NCBI GenBank assembly: GCA_964036045.1
Contig: OZ038381.1
Location: 148,437,596 to 148,501,595, forward strand
DNA: 64,000 bases
DNA from: Eutreptiella sp. 'Long Island Sound 2002'
Lineage: Eukaryota; Euglenozoa; Euglenophyceae; Eutreptiales; Eutreptiaceae
Reading direction: 5' to 3'
Position numbers and translations under genes: made by a program. The notes under the pieces were generated by a model. That model worked only from the letters and a program-made list of their open reading frames with translations, was not told the origin of the DNA and searched no databases. This document shows positions 33,131 through 44,715 of the stretch, piece by piece; the first letter of the stretch is position 1, and every line of letters starts with the position of its first letter.

Positions 33131-33437
33131 ACCCCCCCTCCGCACTGAAGCGTAGGTTGTACGTGTAGGCGGTAGGGGTCCGGATTGGAGTTTGTCCAAT
33201 GCTGGCATGTTGATGAGCTGTGCAGCCCACGAAGGGGGTGTCATGTAGGGCTACATTAGCTGCAGAGCATGCATAACGCGTCTAACACTAAACCTGTCCC
33301 CACAGCCCTACACGGAGACAACGCCCGTGACGCTCTGAACGCGCACAACGACCGTACCTGATGCCGGGGACACGAGGAGAGACAGCATGCGCAACACATA
33401 GAGCGCAGTGCAAGACACTCATTGGCGAGTCATTCGC

Positions 33438-35160
<1,723 letters not shown>

Positions 35161-37609
35161 CCAGGGGATGCCACAAATGAATCCCCCATCCGCCTCCCCG
35201 CGTCTCTGCCATAGGACCTCAGGGGCCTCCATCGCGCTCGGGGGTGGCAGAGGCCCGGGGGACGAGAGCGCCCGGCCGCTTTGTAGCCGCCACTTCCAGC
35301 GGACTGATACCACGGCACCGGTATCAGGACGCTCGGAAGTGGATACACAGGCACCAGGGAGAGGATGGGAGGTCGGCCCCCCCCGGGCTGTTGGGTGCCG
35401 AAACAGGAGCCCTCCCCTCGTCCAGGGCAGCGGATGGCGCAAGAAGCCTTCGAGGCGTACGGTAAGTCCTCCCCGCTGCCCGCACTTCATCATCTTCCGA
35501 ATCCACCCGGGTACGTACTTCCTCCAGTAAGTATGGACACAGGAGGGAGCAGGCACGGGACACTGAGCACCATGCGGAGACGTGGCGACTACCGCCGAGG
35601 GGGCAACAGCGGCTGGTGATCCTCGAGTGCGGGGCCGTTACCATGGAGCAGGGCGGGAAGGCCCAAAGGGAAACCTCCCCCCCCCCCCGCGGCAGCCAAG
35701 TGCCTCGCCCCGTGGTTGTGCTGTGCCTACGACATGCCTGCGACGTGCGTGCAACGGAGGGGAGGCGAAAAGGGCGCCCCAGCCCCCCCCACCACCACCA
35801 CCCCCCCGAGGGCGAATGCGGGAAGGGAGGGGGCGAAAAGCCCCCCCCCCCCCCGAGGACGACGCGGCAGGGTGGGGAGGCAGAGGAAGGAGAGTGCGAG
35901 ACGAGCCACACGACCGTGCCCGTAGAGGGCGCGCTCCGTGCAAGCCCCGGCGGGGGGACCACCGGGGGTGCGGGCGTAGGATAGAAGGGGCGACGGAGGG
36001 AGCCGCGAGGCTAACCCCCCCCCCCCCCTGCAGAGGGACGAAAGCCACGCCTCGTGCCTACGACGCGAGGGCAACGGCAGGAAAACGACAAGGCCCCCCC
36101 CCCCCACAAGCCTCCGCCCCCCCAAGGGTGGGGGTTGCGGGAAGGGAAGGGCGGGCAGCGGCCCCCCCTCTCCAGCGGGGGGGGCACCGGGGGAGAGCAC
36201 GCAGCGTTGATAGGGCAAAGGCAAGGGCCACGCGGCGTGCTTCACACCCCAGCAGGAGGACAAGTGCCGTGCCGCGTGCCAGTGCCGTGCCTGCGACGTG
36301 CTTACGCCGGAGGAAGGGCAACGAGGGCGCACCCCCCCCCCCCCCTCGCCCCCACCTCCCGCACCCACCAAGGACAGAGGCGAGGGCAACGGGGAGATGG
36401 CGAGGGGACAAGAGGGATGACGGTAGCGGGCGGCGGACCCCCCCCCGGGGACGCCGCGGCGGGGTGGAGAGACAGAGGGGCGAGACGACCGTGCCCAAGG
36501 GGGGCACGCGCCGTGCAAGCCCCCACGGGGGGACCGCCGGGGGTGCAACCGCAGGAAGGGTAGGGTGACGACGGGGGCCACACGGCAACCCCCCCCCCCA
36601 GCGGAGGGACAAGTGCCGAGCCTCGTGCCCGCGCCGTGCTTCCGACGTGCTTGCGCAAAAGGGAGGACAGCGAGAACCCCCCCCCCCCCCCCCGCCTCCT
36701 TCTCCGACGCCCACCCGCAGAAAGGGCGAGGGCGGCGAGGAGACAGTGAAAAAAAAAAAACACAAAGCGAGCAACCAAGGACACCAACACGCCGGAGCAG
36801 GGACAGGCAGCAGGGGCAGACGGGACATGGCGGGAGCCAGGGGGCACAGCAAGGGGCCAGGGTCAGCGCCCCTGGGGATGAAAGAAGGGGAGCAGGGACC
36901 AACGGGGGGGGGCGGGGTGACAAGAGCCCGCGAACAACGCTGGTGAGGTACCCGACCTCTGGGGTTTGGGGGCCCCCCCGGTGTCCGTATCGGCCCCATC
37001 TGAGCGCGAGCAATAAGGTGGGTTACGCCCGGGACCGATGGCCATCGGCCCGAGGTGGCACCGGCCTGGGGGGGTGGCCAATGGGCCTGACCAAGAGCAC
37101 TCCCCACGGCACGTACTGCGGTTCGTGTCCTGTGAGGGGCTGCGGGTAGGGCACACCGTCCATCGGGGTAAGCAAGAGACGTGCCTAACCCGCAAGGACT
37201 CCCCAGAGACCCACAGTGTACCCGACCCCGGTGTGGGGAAGGGCCGACGTACCTGGTTACGACGCAGGTCCATTTGTACTGAGCGGGTACAAATGGACGG
37301 GCCGTACAACAGAGTTACACCCTGACGGGGAGTGCATGCATCGGCCCCCCCGTGGGGAAACTCCCGGGGGGAGGGACCAGAGCCAGCGTCGGGCGCCCCC
37401 CCCCCCCCCCCCAACCCAAGGGCCAAGGGGCACACCAAGCGAGCACAGTCGGGGGCACAGGAACACAGAGGGGAGAAGGGGCGAGCAAGGGGGGTGCGCA
37501 GCTGTGTCGTGCGAAGTGTCGTGCAACCATACGCCAACGGCAAGCGGGACGGGCCATGGGGTCCACCCGTTCTCCCGTGTCCTTAGCTCACACAGCCTTC
37601 GTTAGCTAA
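35161..37609 (+). other. GC-rich leader or 5' region of the giant LINE
   Basis: At 35640-36700 there are degenerate repeats containing GCCGTGCAAGCCCC (35933, 36509), TGCCTACGAC (35724, 36055) and C-runs of 8-15, which would suit a repetitive LINE promoter region. A perfect 12-bp stem, GTCCATTTGTAC/GTACAAATGGAC, with a 7-base loop lies at 37268-37298. No protein is supported. The true 5' end of the element was not found. Confidence 0.45.
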
Positions 37610-40363
37610 ATGTCGCTATCTGTCCCCACCAATCCCGCGGAGTTGCCAGCCTTCCGGCGACGTGCCCGGCGCCTGGTAGACACAGTGTCTGATCTCGTCA
37701 GACACGGGCCGCACACGTACGCGGCGTTCCAGGCGCGCGTGGACGCGGACCGTCCGGCCAGGGACAACGGGTGGGACCACTTCGTCGACGTCTGCTTGCG
37801 GCAGATGTTGGCCCGCGATCCCCACCCGTACAACGCGCCCGACGTTCAGGCGCGGTTCGCGGCGGGCACGGTGCCGTTCGGGGTGCACCTGCTCAACCGA
37901 CTACTCCGATGTCTACAAGATCTCGGGCAGCTCGAGGACGCGCAGCGCGGACGGCCCCCAGTGGGGTCGGCGGGGCAGCCGGGGTATGCGGCGCCGGGTG
38001 CGTTTCCGATGCCGCCGCCCCCTGGCCTCGGGCCCATGCCCATCCCGCCCTTTGGGACTCACCACCACCACCAACTTCATCTCCATCACCTACTTCATCA
38101 CCCCGTCGGGTTCCCCATGATGCAGCATCACCTCCCACACCAACACGTACGCCCGGCAGCTGTGCCACAGCCCCCCGTCCATCTTCACCTTCACCACCAA
38201 CTGGCGGCTGTGCCACAGCACCCTGTCCACCTACACCATCACCATCATCATCACCATCCGCACCGGCATGTGGAGTACCCGCATCCCCTGCCCCAGCAGC
38301 ACCCAAGACCGCCTCAGCACACGGTGCCGGTGCCGGAACCGGTGCCGGTGCCTGGGCCGGGGCGGAGTGCCCAGCAGCAGGGGGTGTCGCAAGGGGCTGT
38401 GCCACAGCACCTCGTCCACTTTCACCATGACCGTCACCATCACCATCCGCACCAGCAAGTGGAGTACCCACATTCCCTGCCCCAGCAGCAATCACTGCCG
38501 CCTCAGCACACGATGCCGGTGCCGGAACCGGTTCCGGTGCCTGAGCCGGGGTGGGACGCCCAGCAGCAGGGGGTGTCGCAAGGAGCTGGGCCACAGCACC
38601 CAGTCCACCTTCACCATCACCATCACCAACATCGTCCACACCAGCATGTGGAGTACCCACATCCCCTACCCCAGCAGCACCCACGGCGGCCTCAGCACAC
38701 AATGCCGGTGCTAGAGCCGGTACCGGTGCCTGGGCCGGGGCGGAGCGCCCAACAACAGGGGGTGTCGCAAGGGGCTGTGCCACGGCACCCCGTCCACCCT
38801 CACCGTCACCATCACCATCACCGTCCGCACCTGCATGTGGAATGCCCTCGCCCCCCGCCCCAGCAGCACTCACGGCCGATGCCTCAGCACACCGTGTCGG
38901 TGCCGGTACCGGTGCCGGCTCCTGGACCGGGGCGGGGCGCCCAGCAGCAGGGGGTGTCGCAAGGGGAGGCACATGGTGTGCCCCCGGGCGAGGCGAAGAG
39001 TATGGGGGCACCTGCGCCGCCCCTGGCAGAGCCTCAGCCGGAGGTTCCCGCGGCGGGGTCGCCACCGCGGACGGTCCAGATGCCGGACCCAGCCGTGCCG
39101 CGCAGGGCCCCGCCCGTGGTGCCGACGGGCCCGGAGCCAGTGGTGCTGGGTGGGATGCAGGGCGCGGCCCCCGTGGGGAGGACTACGACGGGGGTACAAG
39201 CGGGGGAGGATGCGGCGCAGGAGGCGGCAGTGGCTGGCCCGCGAGGCATCAGCGAGCTGCTCGCGCAGGCCCTGGAGGAGTACCGGCGGACGGCCGTGAG
39301 GAGTGGGGGAGCCGCGCCGGAAGGGGCTGACGCCGGCGAGCTGATAGCGCAGGCGCTCGCGGCTGTCGCCCCGAGGACGGACGGGGCCAAGGAGACGTCG
39401 ACGGAGGCGGTTTCTTCGGGGGGACAGGACGCGGGGCGGGGTGTGCCGAAGGCGCAAACGCCAGCGGGGGGCGGCGGGGTTGTGGAGCCCAGTGGGGGAC
39501 GTGCCAAGGGGGAAGGAGTGGAGGAGTGGATGTGGGAGTGGCGGGAGTGGCGCCAGGTGGCACCCGGTGAGCCGTGTCCGGCGGGGCTGGCGTACAGCAT
39601 GGACCTCCATGCGGGCACCAGCTGGGCCCGGCTGCCCGACAACTTGCGGGCACGGCTGGACGCGGCGGAGGCGGCAAGGGGCGGAGGCGCTGACGAGCGG
39701 CCTCTGGCGCCCTTCCCGCCGCGGCCGGACACGCCGCCGGCGGTGGTCGCAGCCGGGGACGGGGCGGAGGGGGGGCAGGAAGCGGAGGAAGTGGAGGACG
39801 AGGAGGCATACGGGCCCGGCGAGTCGGCGCTGGCCCTCATGTTTGAGGACGACGCCGGGCCCGACGTCTACGCCGGCATGGACGAGGACCCGGCCAACGA
39901 GCCGCTGCGGCCCACGCCCACTGCGGTGCCGCCCCCTCCCCTGGGGAGCTGTGAGCGGCGGCACTGCAGGTACCATGCGGCCGAGGGCGCCCACAGGCAC
40001 CGCCTCACGGGCACGGGGCAGCGGGGGGCAGAGATGCTGGCGAGCGCCCTGGAGCGCTATGAGCTCCAGCGCCCAGGGCAGGTCGCCCGGGAGATGGCCC
40101 TGGCGGCGGCGTCCCCGGGCGACGGCCAGGTCCGCTGTGTCCAACTGGGGGATGCGGCGGTCCTGGGTCATCACCCCGGTGATGTCCGGGCGGCCGAGCC
40201 CCAGGAAAGCCTCCCCCTGTCGGTGCGCCTGTCCGTGGTGCGCCTGATGGGCGAGGCAGGGCTGGAGGACGTGCGGCGGGACGAAGGCCTGTACGTGGCC
40301 TTGTGGCGGGTCGGGGCTGACGCTTGGCGTCGCGAGCAGGCTGGGCGGCCCCTCACACCCTAG
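37610..40363 (+). CDS. LINE ORF1, first part: histidine/proline-rich repeat protein (917 aa)
   Basis: Starts at ATG 37610 (CTAAATGTCGC). The N-terminal ~110 residues are a helical domain (RRRARRLVDTVSDLVRHG). Residues about 200-450 are four tandem repeats of 63-64 residues (period 189, 189 and 192 nt; GTGTCGCAAG at 38384, 38573, 38762, 38954), each with a His cluster, HVEYPHPLPQQH, QHTMPVPEPVPVPGPG and QQQGVSQG. The C-terminal half is acidic and Ala/Gly-rich with EEWMWEWREWRQV. It ends at TAG 40361-40363, but the same frame stays open for another 2.9 kb, so the stop may be a lesion or a readthrough site. The His clusters could bind metal or nucleic acid (inference). Confidence 0.7.
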   Translation: MSLSVPTNPAELPAFRRRARRLVDTVSDLVRHGPHTYAAFQARVDADRPARDNGWDHFVDVCLRQMLARDPHPYNAPDVQARFAAGTVPFGVHLLNRLLRCLQDLGQLEDAQRGRPPVGSAGQPGYAAPGAFPMPPPPGLGPMPIPPFGTHHHHQLHLHHLLHHPVGFPMMQHHLPHQHVRPAAVPQPPVHLHLHHQLAAVPQHPVHLHHHHHHHHPHRHVEYPHPLPQQHPRPPQHTVPVPEPVPVPGPGRSAQQQGVSQGAVPQHLVHFHHDRHHHHPHQQVEYPHSLPQQQSLPPQHTMPVPEPVPVPEPGWDAQQQGVSQGAGPQHPVHLHHHHHQHRPHQHVEYPHPLPQQHPRRPQHTMPVLEPVPVPGPGRSAQQQGVSQGAVPRHPVHPHRHHHHHRPHLHVECPRPPPQQHSRPMPQHTVSVPVPVPAPGPGRGAQQQGVSQGEAHGVPPGEAKSMGAPAPPLAEPQPEVPAAGSPPRTVQMPDPAVPRRAPPVVPTGPEPVVLGGMQGAAPVGRTTTGVQAGEDAAQEAAVAGPRGISELLAQALEEYRRTAVRSGGAAPEGADAGELIAQALAAVAPRTDGAKETSTEAVSSGGQDAGRGVPKAQTPAGGGGVVEPSGGRAKGEGVEEWMWEWREWRQVAPGEPCPAGLAYSMDLHAGTSWARLPDNLRARLDAAEAARGGGADERPLAPFPPRPDTPPAVVAAGDGAEGGQEAEEVEDEEAYGPGESALALMFEDDAGPDVYAGMDEDPANEPLRPTPTAVPPPPLGSCERRHCRYHAAEGAHRHRLTGTGQRGAEMLASALERYELQRPGQVAREMALAAASPGDGQVRCVQLGDAAVLGHHPGDVRAAEPQESLPLSVRLSVVRLMGEAGLEDVRRDEGLYVALWRVGADAWRREQAGRPLTP
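38195..38970 (+). repeat. Four in-frame 189-bp tandem repeats within ORF1
   Basis: Each unit encodes a His-rich segment, a Pro/Val/Glu stretch and AQQQGVSQG. Period 189, 189, 192 nt, always a multiple of three, so the array preserves the frame. Confidence 0.9.
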
Positions 40364-43290
40364 GCGCTGGGGTCCCATGCGCTCCTGGTGGCGTTGCACC
40401 CCGAGGGTGCAGAGGTCGTGTTCGGCGCGGACCGCCTGCTGCTGACCGGGGATGGGGCGGTCCTCGTCCCCACCTCCAGCAGCTACCGCCTTGAGAGCCG
40501 CGGCGGTGACCTCAAGCTGCTGGTGGTGGTGGGCACGCGCCTCGACGGGAGCGCCGCCCCCCAGGGGTCCGAACGCGCGATCCCGGTGGGGGGAGACGGG
40601 GAAGCAGGCCGTGGCGGTGACGAGGTGGGGCAAGAGCAGCCCACGGGGGAGGAGCAGCAGCAGGATCAGCCGGAGGTGGCCAGGGAGGAGGTGGACGTGC
40701 AGGCCATTGTGGCGGCGGCCCTGGCGAGGATCCCGGATGCTGCGGGCCCGCCGCCGACGACGGAGGAACTGGAGGAGGAGGACCAGCGCAGGGGGAGTGA
40801 GGATGCGCAGGTCGCCATGGAGCAGGACGAGGAGCCGGAGTTCAAGGGTGAGGAGGCGCAGGGTGCCGGGGAGCAGGACGAGGAGCTGGTGATCGTGGGG
40901 GCGAAGGAAGCGCGTGAGGTGAGTCCCAGGGAGCCGGGGGTGGCGGATAAGGCTGGGCCGAAGACGGGGGAGGCGGAAACCTGCAGGCACTGGGCCAAGG
41001 GGTGCTGCATGCGGGCAGATGCCTGCCGGTACGCCCACCCCCAGCCGCCGGTGCCGCGGGGAGTACCCCAGGAGTTGCTCCTGATCCTCCAGGCCATGGC
41101 CCGTGTGGGGGCTCTGAGCCTGGACCGCAGCCGGGACCACGGCAGGGGCCACGGGACGTTGCTGCAGGATGCGGTGGTAAAGGCGCAAGGGGGAGGACTC
41201 CCGGCAGTGGTGTATGCGGTGGAGAGTGGGGGCCTGACCGAGTGGGCGGTGGCGTTGCCGTGTGGCATGGCGGCCCTGCTCACTCCGTTCCCGGTGGTCC
41301 CGTGGAGGGACATGGTCACCGTCCAGGAGGCCAACCTGGGATGGGTGTGCACGTGGCACACACACCCCGCCGGCATGGACCCTCGCGAGTGGCAGGCTAA
41401 GGCGGTCGTGACGTACCTGTCCTGGTCGTTGCCGGCAGCGCCGGGTGCGTGGGCGCAGTGGTGGGACAGGGCGCTCAGCTGGGCGAGGGATGGCAATGCT
41501 GTGGCGGCCTGCCCTGACCTCCCTCGCGAGCCCGTCTCAGTCCAGCCGTGGACTGTCTCCCTGCATCTCCCCACGGTGGCGGCTCGTCTTGCGACCACGG
41601 ACCCGGAGGTCTCGCTGCTGGGAGACCGAGAGGGGCCAGGGCTTCGCCTGCGTCAGGGGCTGGAAGTTCGCACCGCCCGCCTCCCCAGCCCTGAAGACGG
41701 GGACATCCTGGGGGGACTTCAGTTCACGCGGGCTGGCGGGGCTGACGTGTGGACCGCTGTCCATCGCCAGCTCCCAGACGCGTGGCCCCAGGTGTACCGG
41801 CCCCCTGGTCACGAGCGTCTTGTGGGAGTGGAATGGCGCGTGTGGGCCGCCAACGGCCCGTGCCCACCGGTGGTGGTCCTGCCCAGGAGAACCAACCACC
41901 CCAGCTGGGAGACCGTGGCGGTCTTGTGGGGATGGGTGGCGGTCCGTGGGGCCGATGGCCACGTCTTCACTGCCCCAAGGGGCACGGTGATCGAGACCGA
42001 CGGGGGGACGGCGTTGCAGCTCACGGCGGAGCCCCTGACCACGCATGCTGTAGTGGCCGTCCTCCAGTGGGGTGCCAACAAGCCGCAGCCCTGGCGCGAT
42101 CAGGTCGCAGTGGCTGTCTGGCGGGACCTGCCGGTCCTTAGGGCCGCCGTCTGGTCAGGAGTGGCGGGGTGGCACCTCCCGGGCGCACTCCCCTGGCTGC
42201 GGGGCTGCGGAGACGCCTCTCCCCCGCCAGCTGAGTTGCGGGGCGCCCTGGAGCGAGTGTACTCCAAGCCCAGGCACCAATTCCTGGTGGCCGCGGACCA
42301 TGGCGTGGAGCTCAGCGACGACGTGGTCGCGCTGGCAGCCGGCGTGGTGCAGTGCCTGGCCCCCCACGCCATGATGCTCCCGAGGGAGGGGTGGGAAGGC
42401 CAGCGGCACGACCAAACCCCGGCTGCCCTCCTCATTGCGAGGTACGTCGAGCTGGGGGGCTCAGAGGCGGTGTACCTCGACCGGTTGGAGACGCCGGACA
42501 TGCGGCACTGGACGGCCCACCACCTCGTGGCCCCTGACACGCGGTTGCCAGTGGACCCGCTGGGCCGGCCTGTGGTGTCGGGGGCCCCGCCCCAATGGCC
42601 GCACACGTGGGACATGGCGGTCCGGACGATGCGCATGGCACCCAGGGGTCAGAGGGCGGGATGGCCGGGTGCGGAGCGTCTGCTGGCGGAGGCCCGGGCG
42701 GCACAGGTGCAGCAGCCGGCCGGCAACACCAAGGACTGTGGCGTGTGCGCCCTCATGTCCGCCGTCGGTACCCTCCTCAGGGTGCCGAGGCCGGGCAACC
42801 TCCTGTCCGCGCTGGACAGGCGGTGGGTGGCGGCGGTGGTCCTCAAACGGGACATGGGGCCCATCGCGCGTCTGCCGTCCCTGGGGGAGCTGCCTGCGGC
42901 GGTGTTGGAGGCCCTGCCGGCGCCCCGCACGCCCTTGGACCTGGCAAACGTCCCGCACAACGTGGGGCTGCCCGGGGCGCGCATGCAACATGCCCTACTG
43001 TGTATGGCAGCGGCGTCGGACGGGGGGATGTCCATGCTGGCGACAGTGTCCCTGCAGCACGTGCAGGACGCGATGCAGCAGCAGCGGATGCATGCCCCCC
43101 AGCCGTGGGAAGAGAGCGCCAAGCGGTGGCTGAGGGTGGAGAGCGTGTCCTCCACCCATACGGTGGGCATGGCGGATGTGGGGCGGCTGGTGGTGTTGGA
43201 GGGGGCGGAGTATTGGGCCTGTGTTCGGGTGGAAACGGGGGGACTGGAGTGGGTCGTAGTCACCGCGTGCCGGCTCAGGAGGCTGCCTGC
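40364..43290 (+). CDS. LINE ORF1, second part: CCCH zinc finger and Ulp1/C48-like protease motif
   Basis: Continues the frame of the preceding ORF after TAG 40361; the first ATG-like start is not obvious (40388 is GTG). An acidic region is followed by a textbook C-x7-C-x5-C-x3-H finger (CRHWAKGCCMRADACRYAH, about 40983-41040), an RNA-binding type. The C-terminal part has HHLVAPDTRLPVDPLG (about 42516) then QQPAGNTKDCGVCAL (about 42709-42753). The Q...DCG element preceded by a His and an Asp matches the Ulp1/SENP (C48) cysteine-protease pattern. Near 43260-43290 the coding sense passes to the frame one base back; the present frame runs on to 43438 without good sequence. Confidence 0.65.
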
Positions 43291-44715
43291 TACCGGGTGT
43301 TCCAGGAGTGCCTCAGTGGGCTGGGGCCGGTGCGCAGGGCGCACAGGTGCACGGCCGAGGACATCCCGCCAGCGCCGGCGGTCTTCGTGGAGGTCACGCG
43401 GCCGCCAGTGGTCCAGGGGCAGGACGTCTGGCCCGTAGCCCCGAGCAACATGTGGCAGGCTGAGCATGCAGCTGGCATATGCAGGGCGCTGCAGGGTCAC
43501 GCGGCGGCCCTCCCCAGGGCCCCGGCGGCGCAGTCATCCAGCAACAGGCCGGCAGCCTCGCTTGCACTGCTGCATAGCGCGTCGCGGGCGTGGTACTGGG
43601 TTGTGGCGGCGTTGGAGCCCCACTCCTCGGCGCTGCGCCTGTACGATCGCGGGCAGGGCACGGTGCTCACGGTCCGCCCCGCCGACCTGGAGGCCCTGCA
43701 CCTTAGTGCACTGAGTGGCGACGGGGGCGACGCGCTGTACCTCCAGGGGACCGTGGCAGGCGCGGCCGCGACACGCTTCCGCCGGCAGAGCGGAGGAGAT
43801 GCCCTCCGCCTGGTTATGGCGGAGAACATGGGGCCGTGGCTCCGGGCGTTCTCCACTTCCAGGTGGAGGGTCGAGGGCGACCGGGAGAAGTTCGCCGACG
43901 CGTGGCGCCGCTGGGTGGATGAGCAGTTTCCCGTGGGGGGAATGGTACACCTGCCGCAACCACCAAGCGTGCCACCAGTGCGGCCTGCGGCGCCCCCGGC
44001 TGCGGCGGCGAAGCAGGCCCCGAAAGCGGCGCCCCAGCCGCCGCCCAAGAGGAGCCCCCCGCCTCAGTATGGCGCCTATGTCAACATTCGGTACGTGCTG
44101 CGGCACTTCGGCGGTGACTTGGCCACGGATCAGCGTGGGACAAAGACGATCAACGTCTGCCCCTGGTCTCGGCTGGATGGGGCTGGTCACTGCACATGGA
44201 AAGCTGGCACGCACTGCCGGCCTACCCACCTCCACCCCAAGGACCTGCTAGACCACATCCAGCGGGACCATGTGACTGATCCGGCACAACGGGACCAGGC
44301 GCTGGCCCTGCTGGCTGGCGTTATGCCGGGGGGCCAGGCGGGGCCTTTCGCGTCGGCCCAGGCGGGGTCCAGAGCGCTCACGCTGCCCACGGGTGCCCGC
44401 CCTGCAGCGGGGCGCGGGGCGTCGCCGTCGGCAGCACGGTCTCGGGCGATTGGGTCTGCAGCGCGGCGTGGGGCAGTGACTTCTACGGGGAGTACGGCGG
44501 CAAGTACGTCCGGCGGGCAGGCTGAGGGGGAGCCCGCCGCATCTGCCGGGTCTCAGCAGGCGACGACATCCTCGGGCGGAGGCCCACGGGGTCAGGGGCC
44601 ACCTCGCCAGCCACCCGCGCCGGATGCAGGTGGTCCCCCAGAGCCTGCTGGTGGCCCCTTTCCGTCCAGTGATCCGGATCCGGCGGGGGGCCCCGATCCA
44701 CACGTGCAGCCATGA
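43260..44715 (+). CDS. LINE ORF1, third part: C-terminal domain with C2H2-like finger
   Basis: Continues the ORF1 product after a frame change. AWYWVVAALEPHSSALRLYD resembles the start of a second Ulp1-like fold but lacks a visible catalytic Cys. After a proline-rich linker, about 44068-44280 encodes YVNIRYVLRHFGGDL and a zinc-finger-like stretch (CTWKAGTHC ... HLHPKDLLDHIQRDH). The tail is Ala/Ser/Pro-rich. It ends at TGA 44713-44715, in the same frame as ORF2. Confidence 0.6.

Noticed and set aside
35727-37013. Long overlapping ORFs on both strands (up to 428 aa)
   Set aside because: All are low-complexity Gly/Pro/Arg products of C- and G-runs, with no motif, and equally long on opposite strands.
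38870-41365. 831-aa minus-strand ORF opposite LINE ORF1
   Set aside because: It is the antisense of a GC-rich coding region; the plus strand carries the CCCH finger and periodic repeats, the minus strand has no domain.
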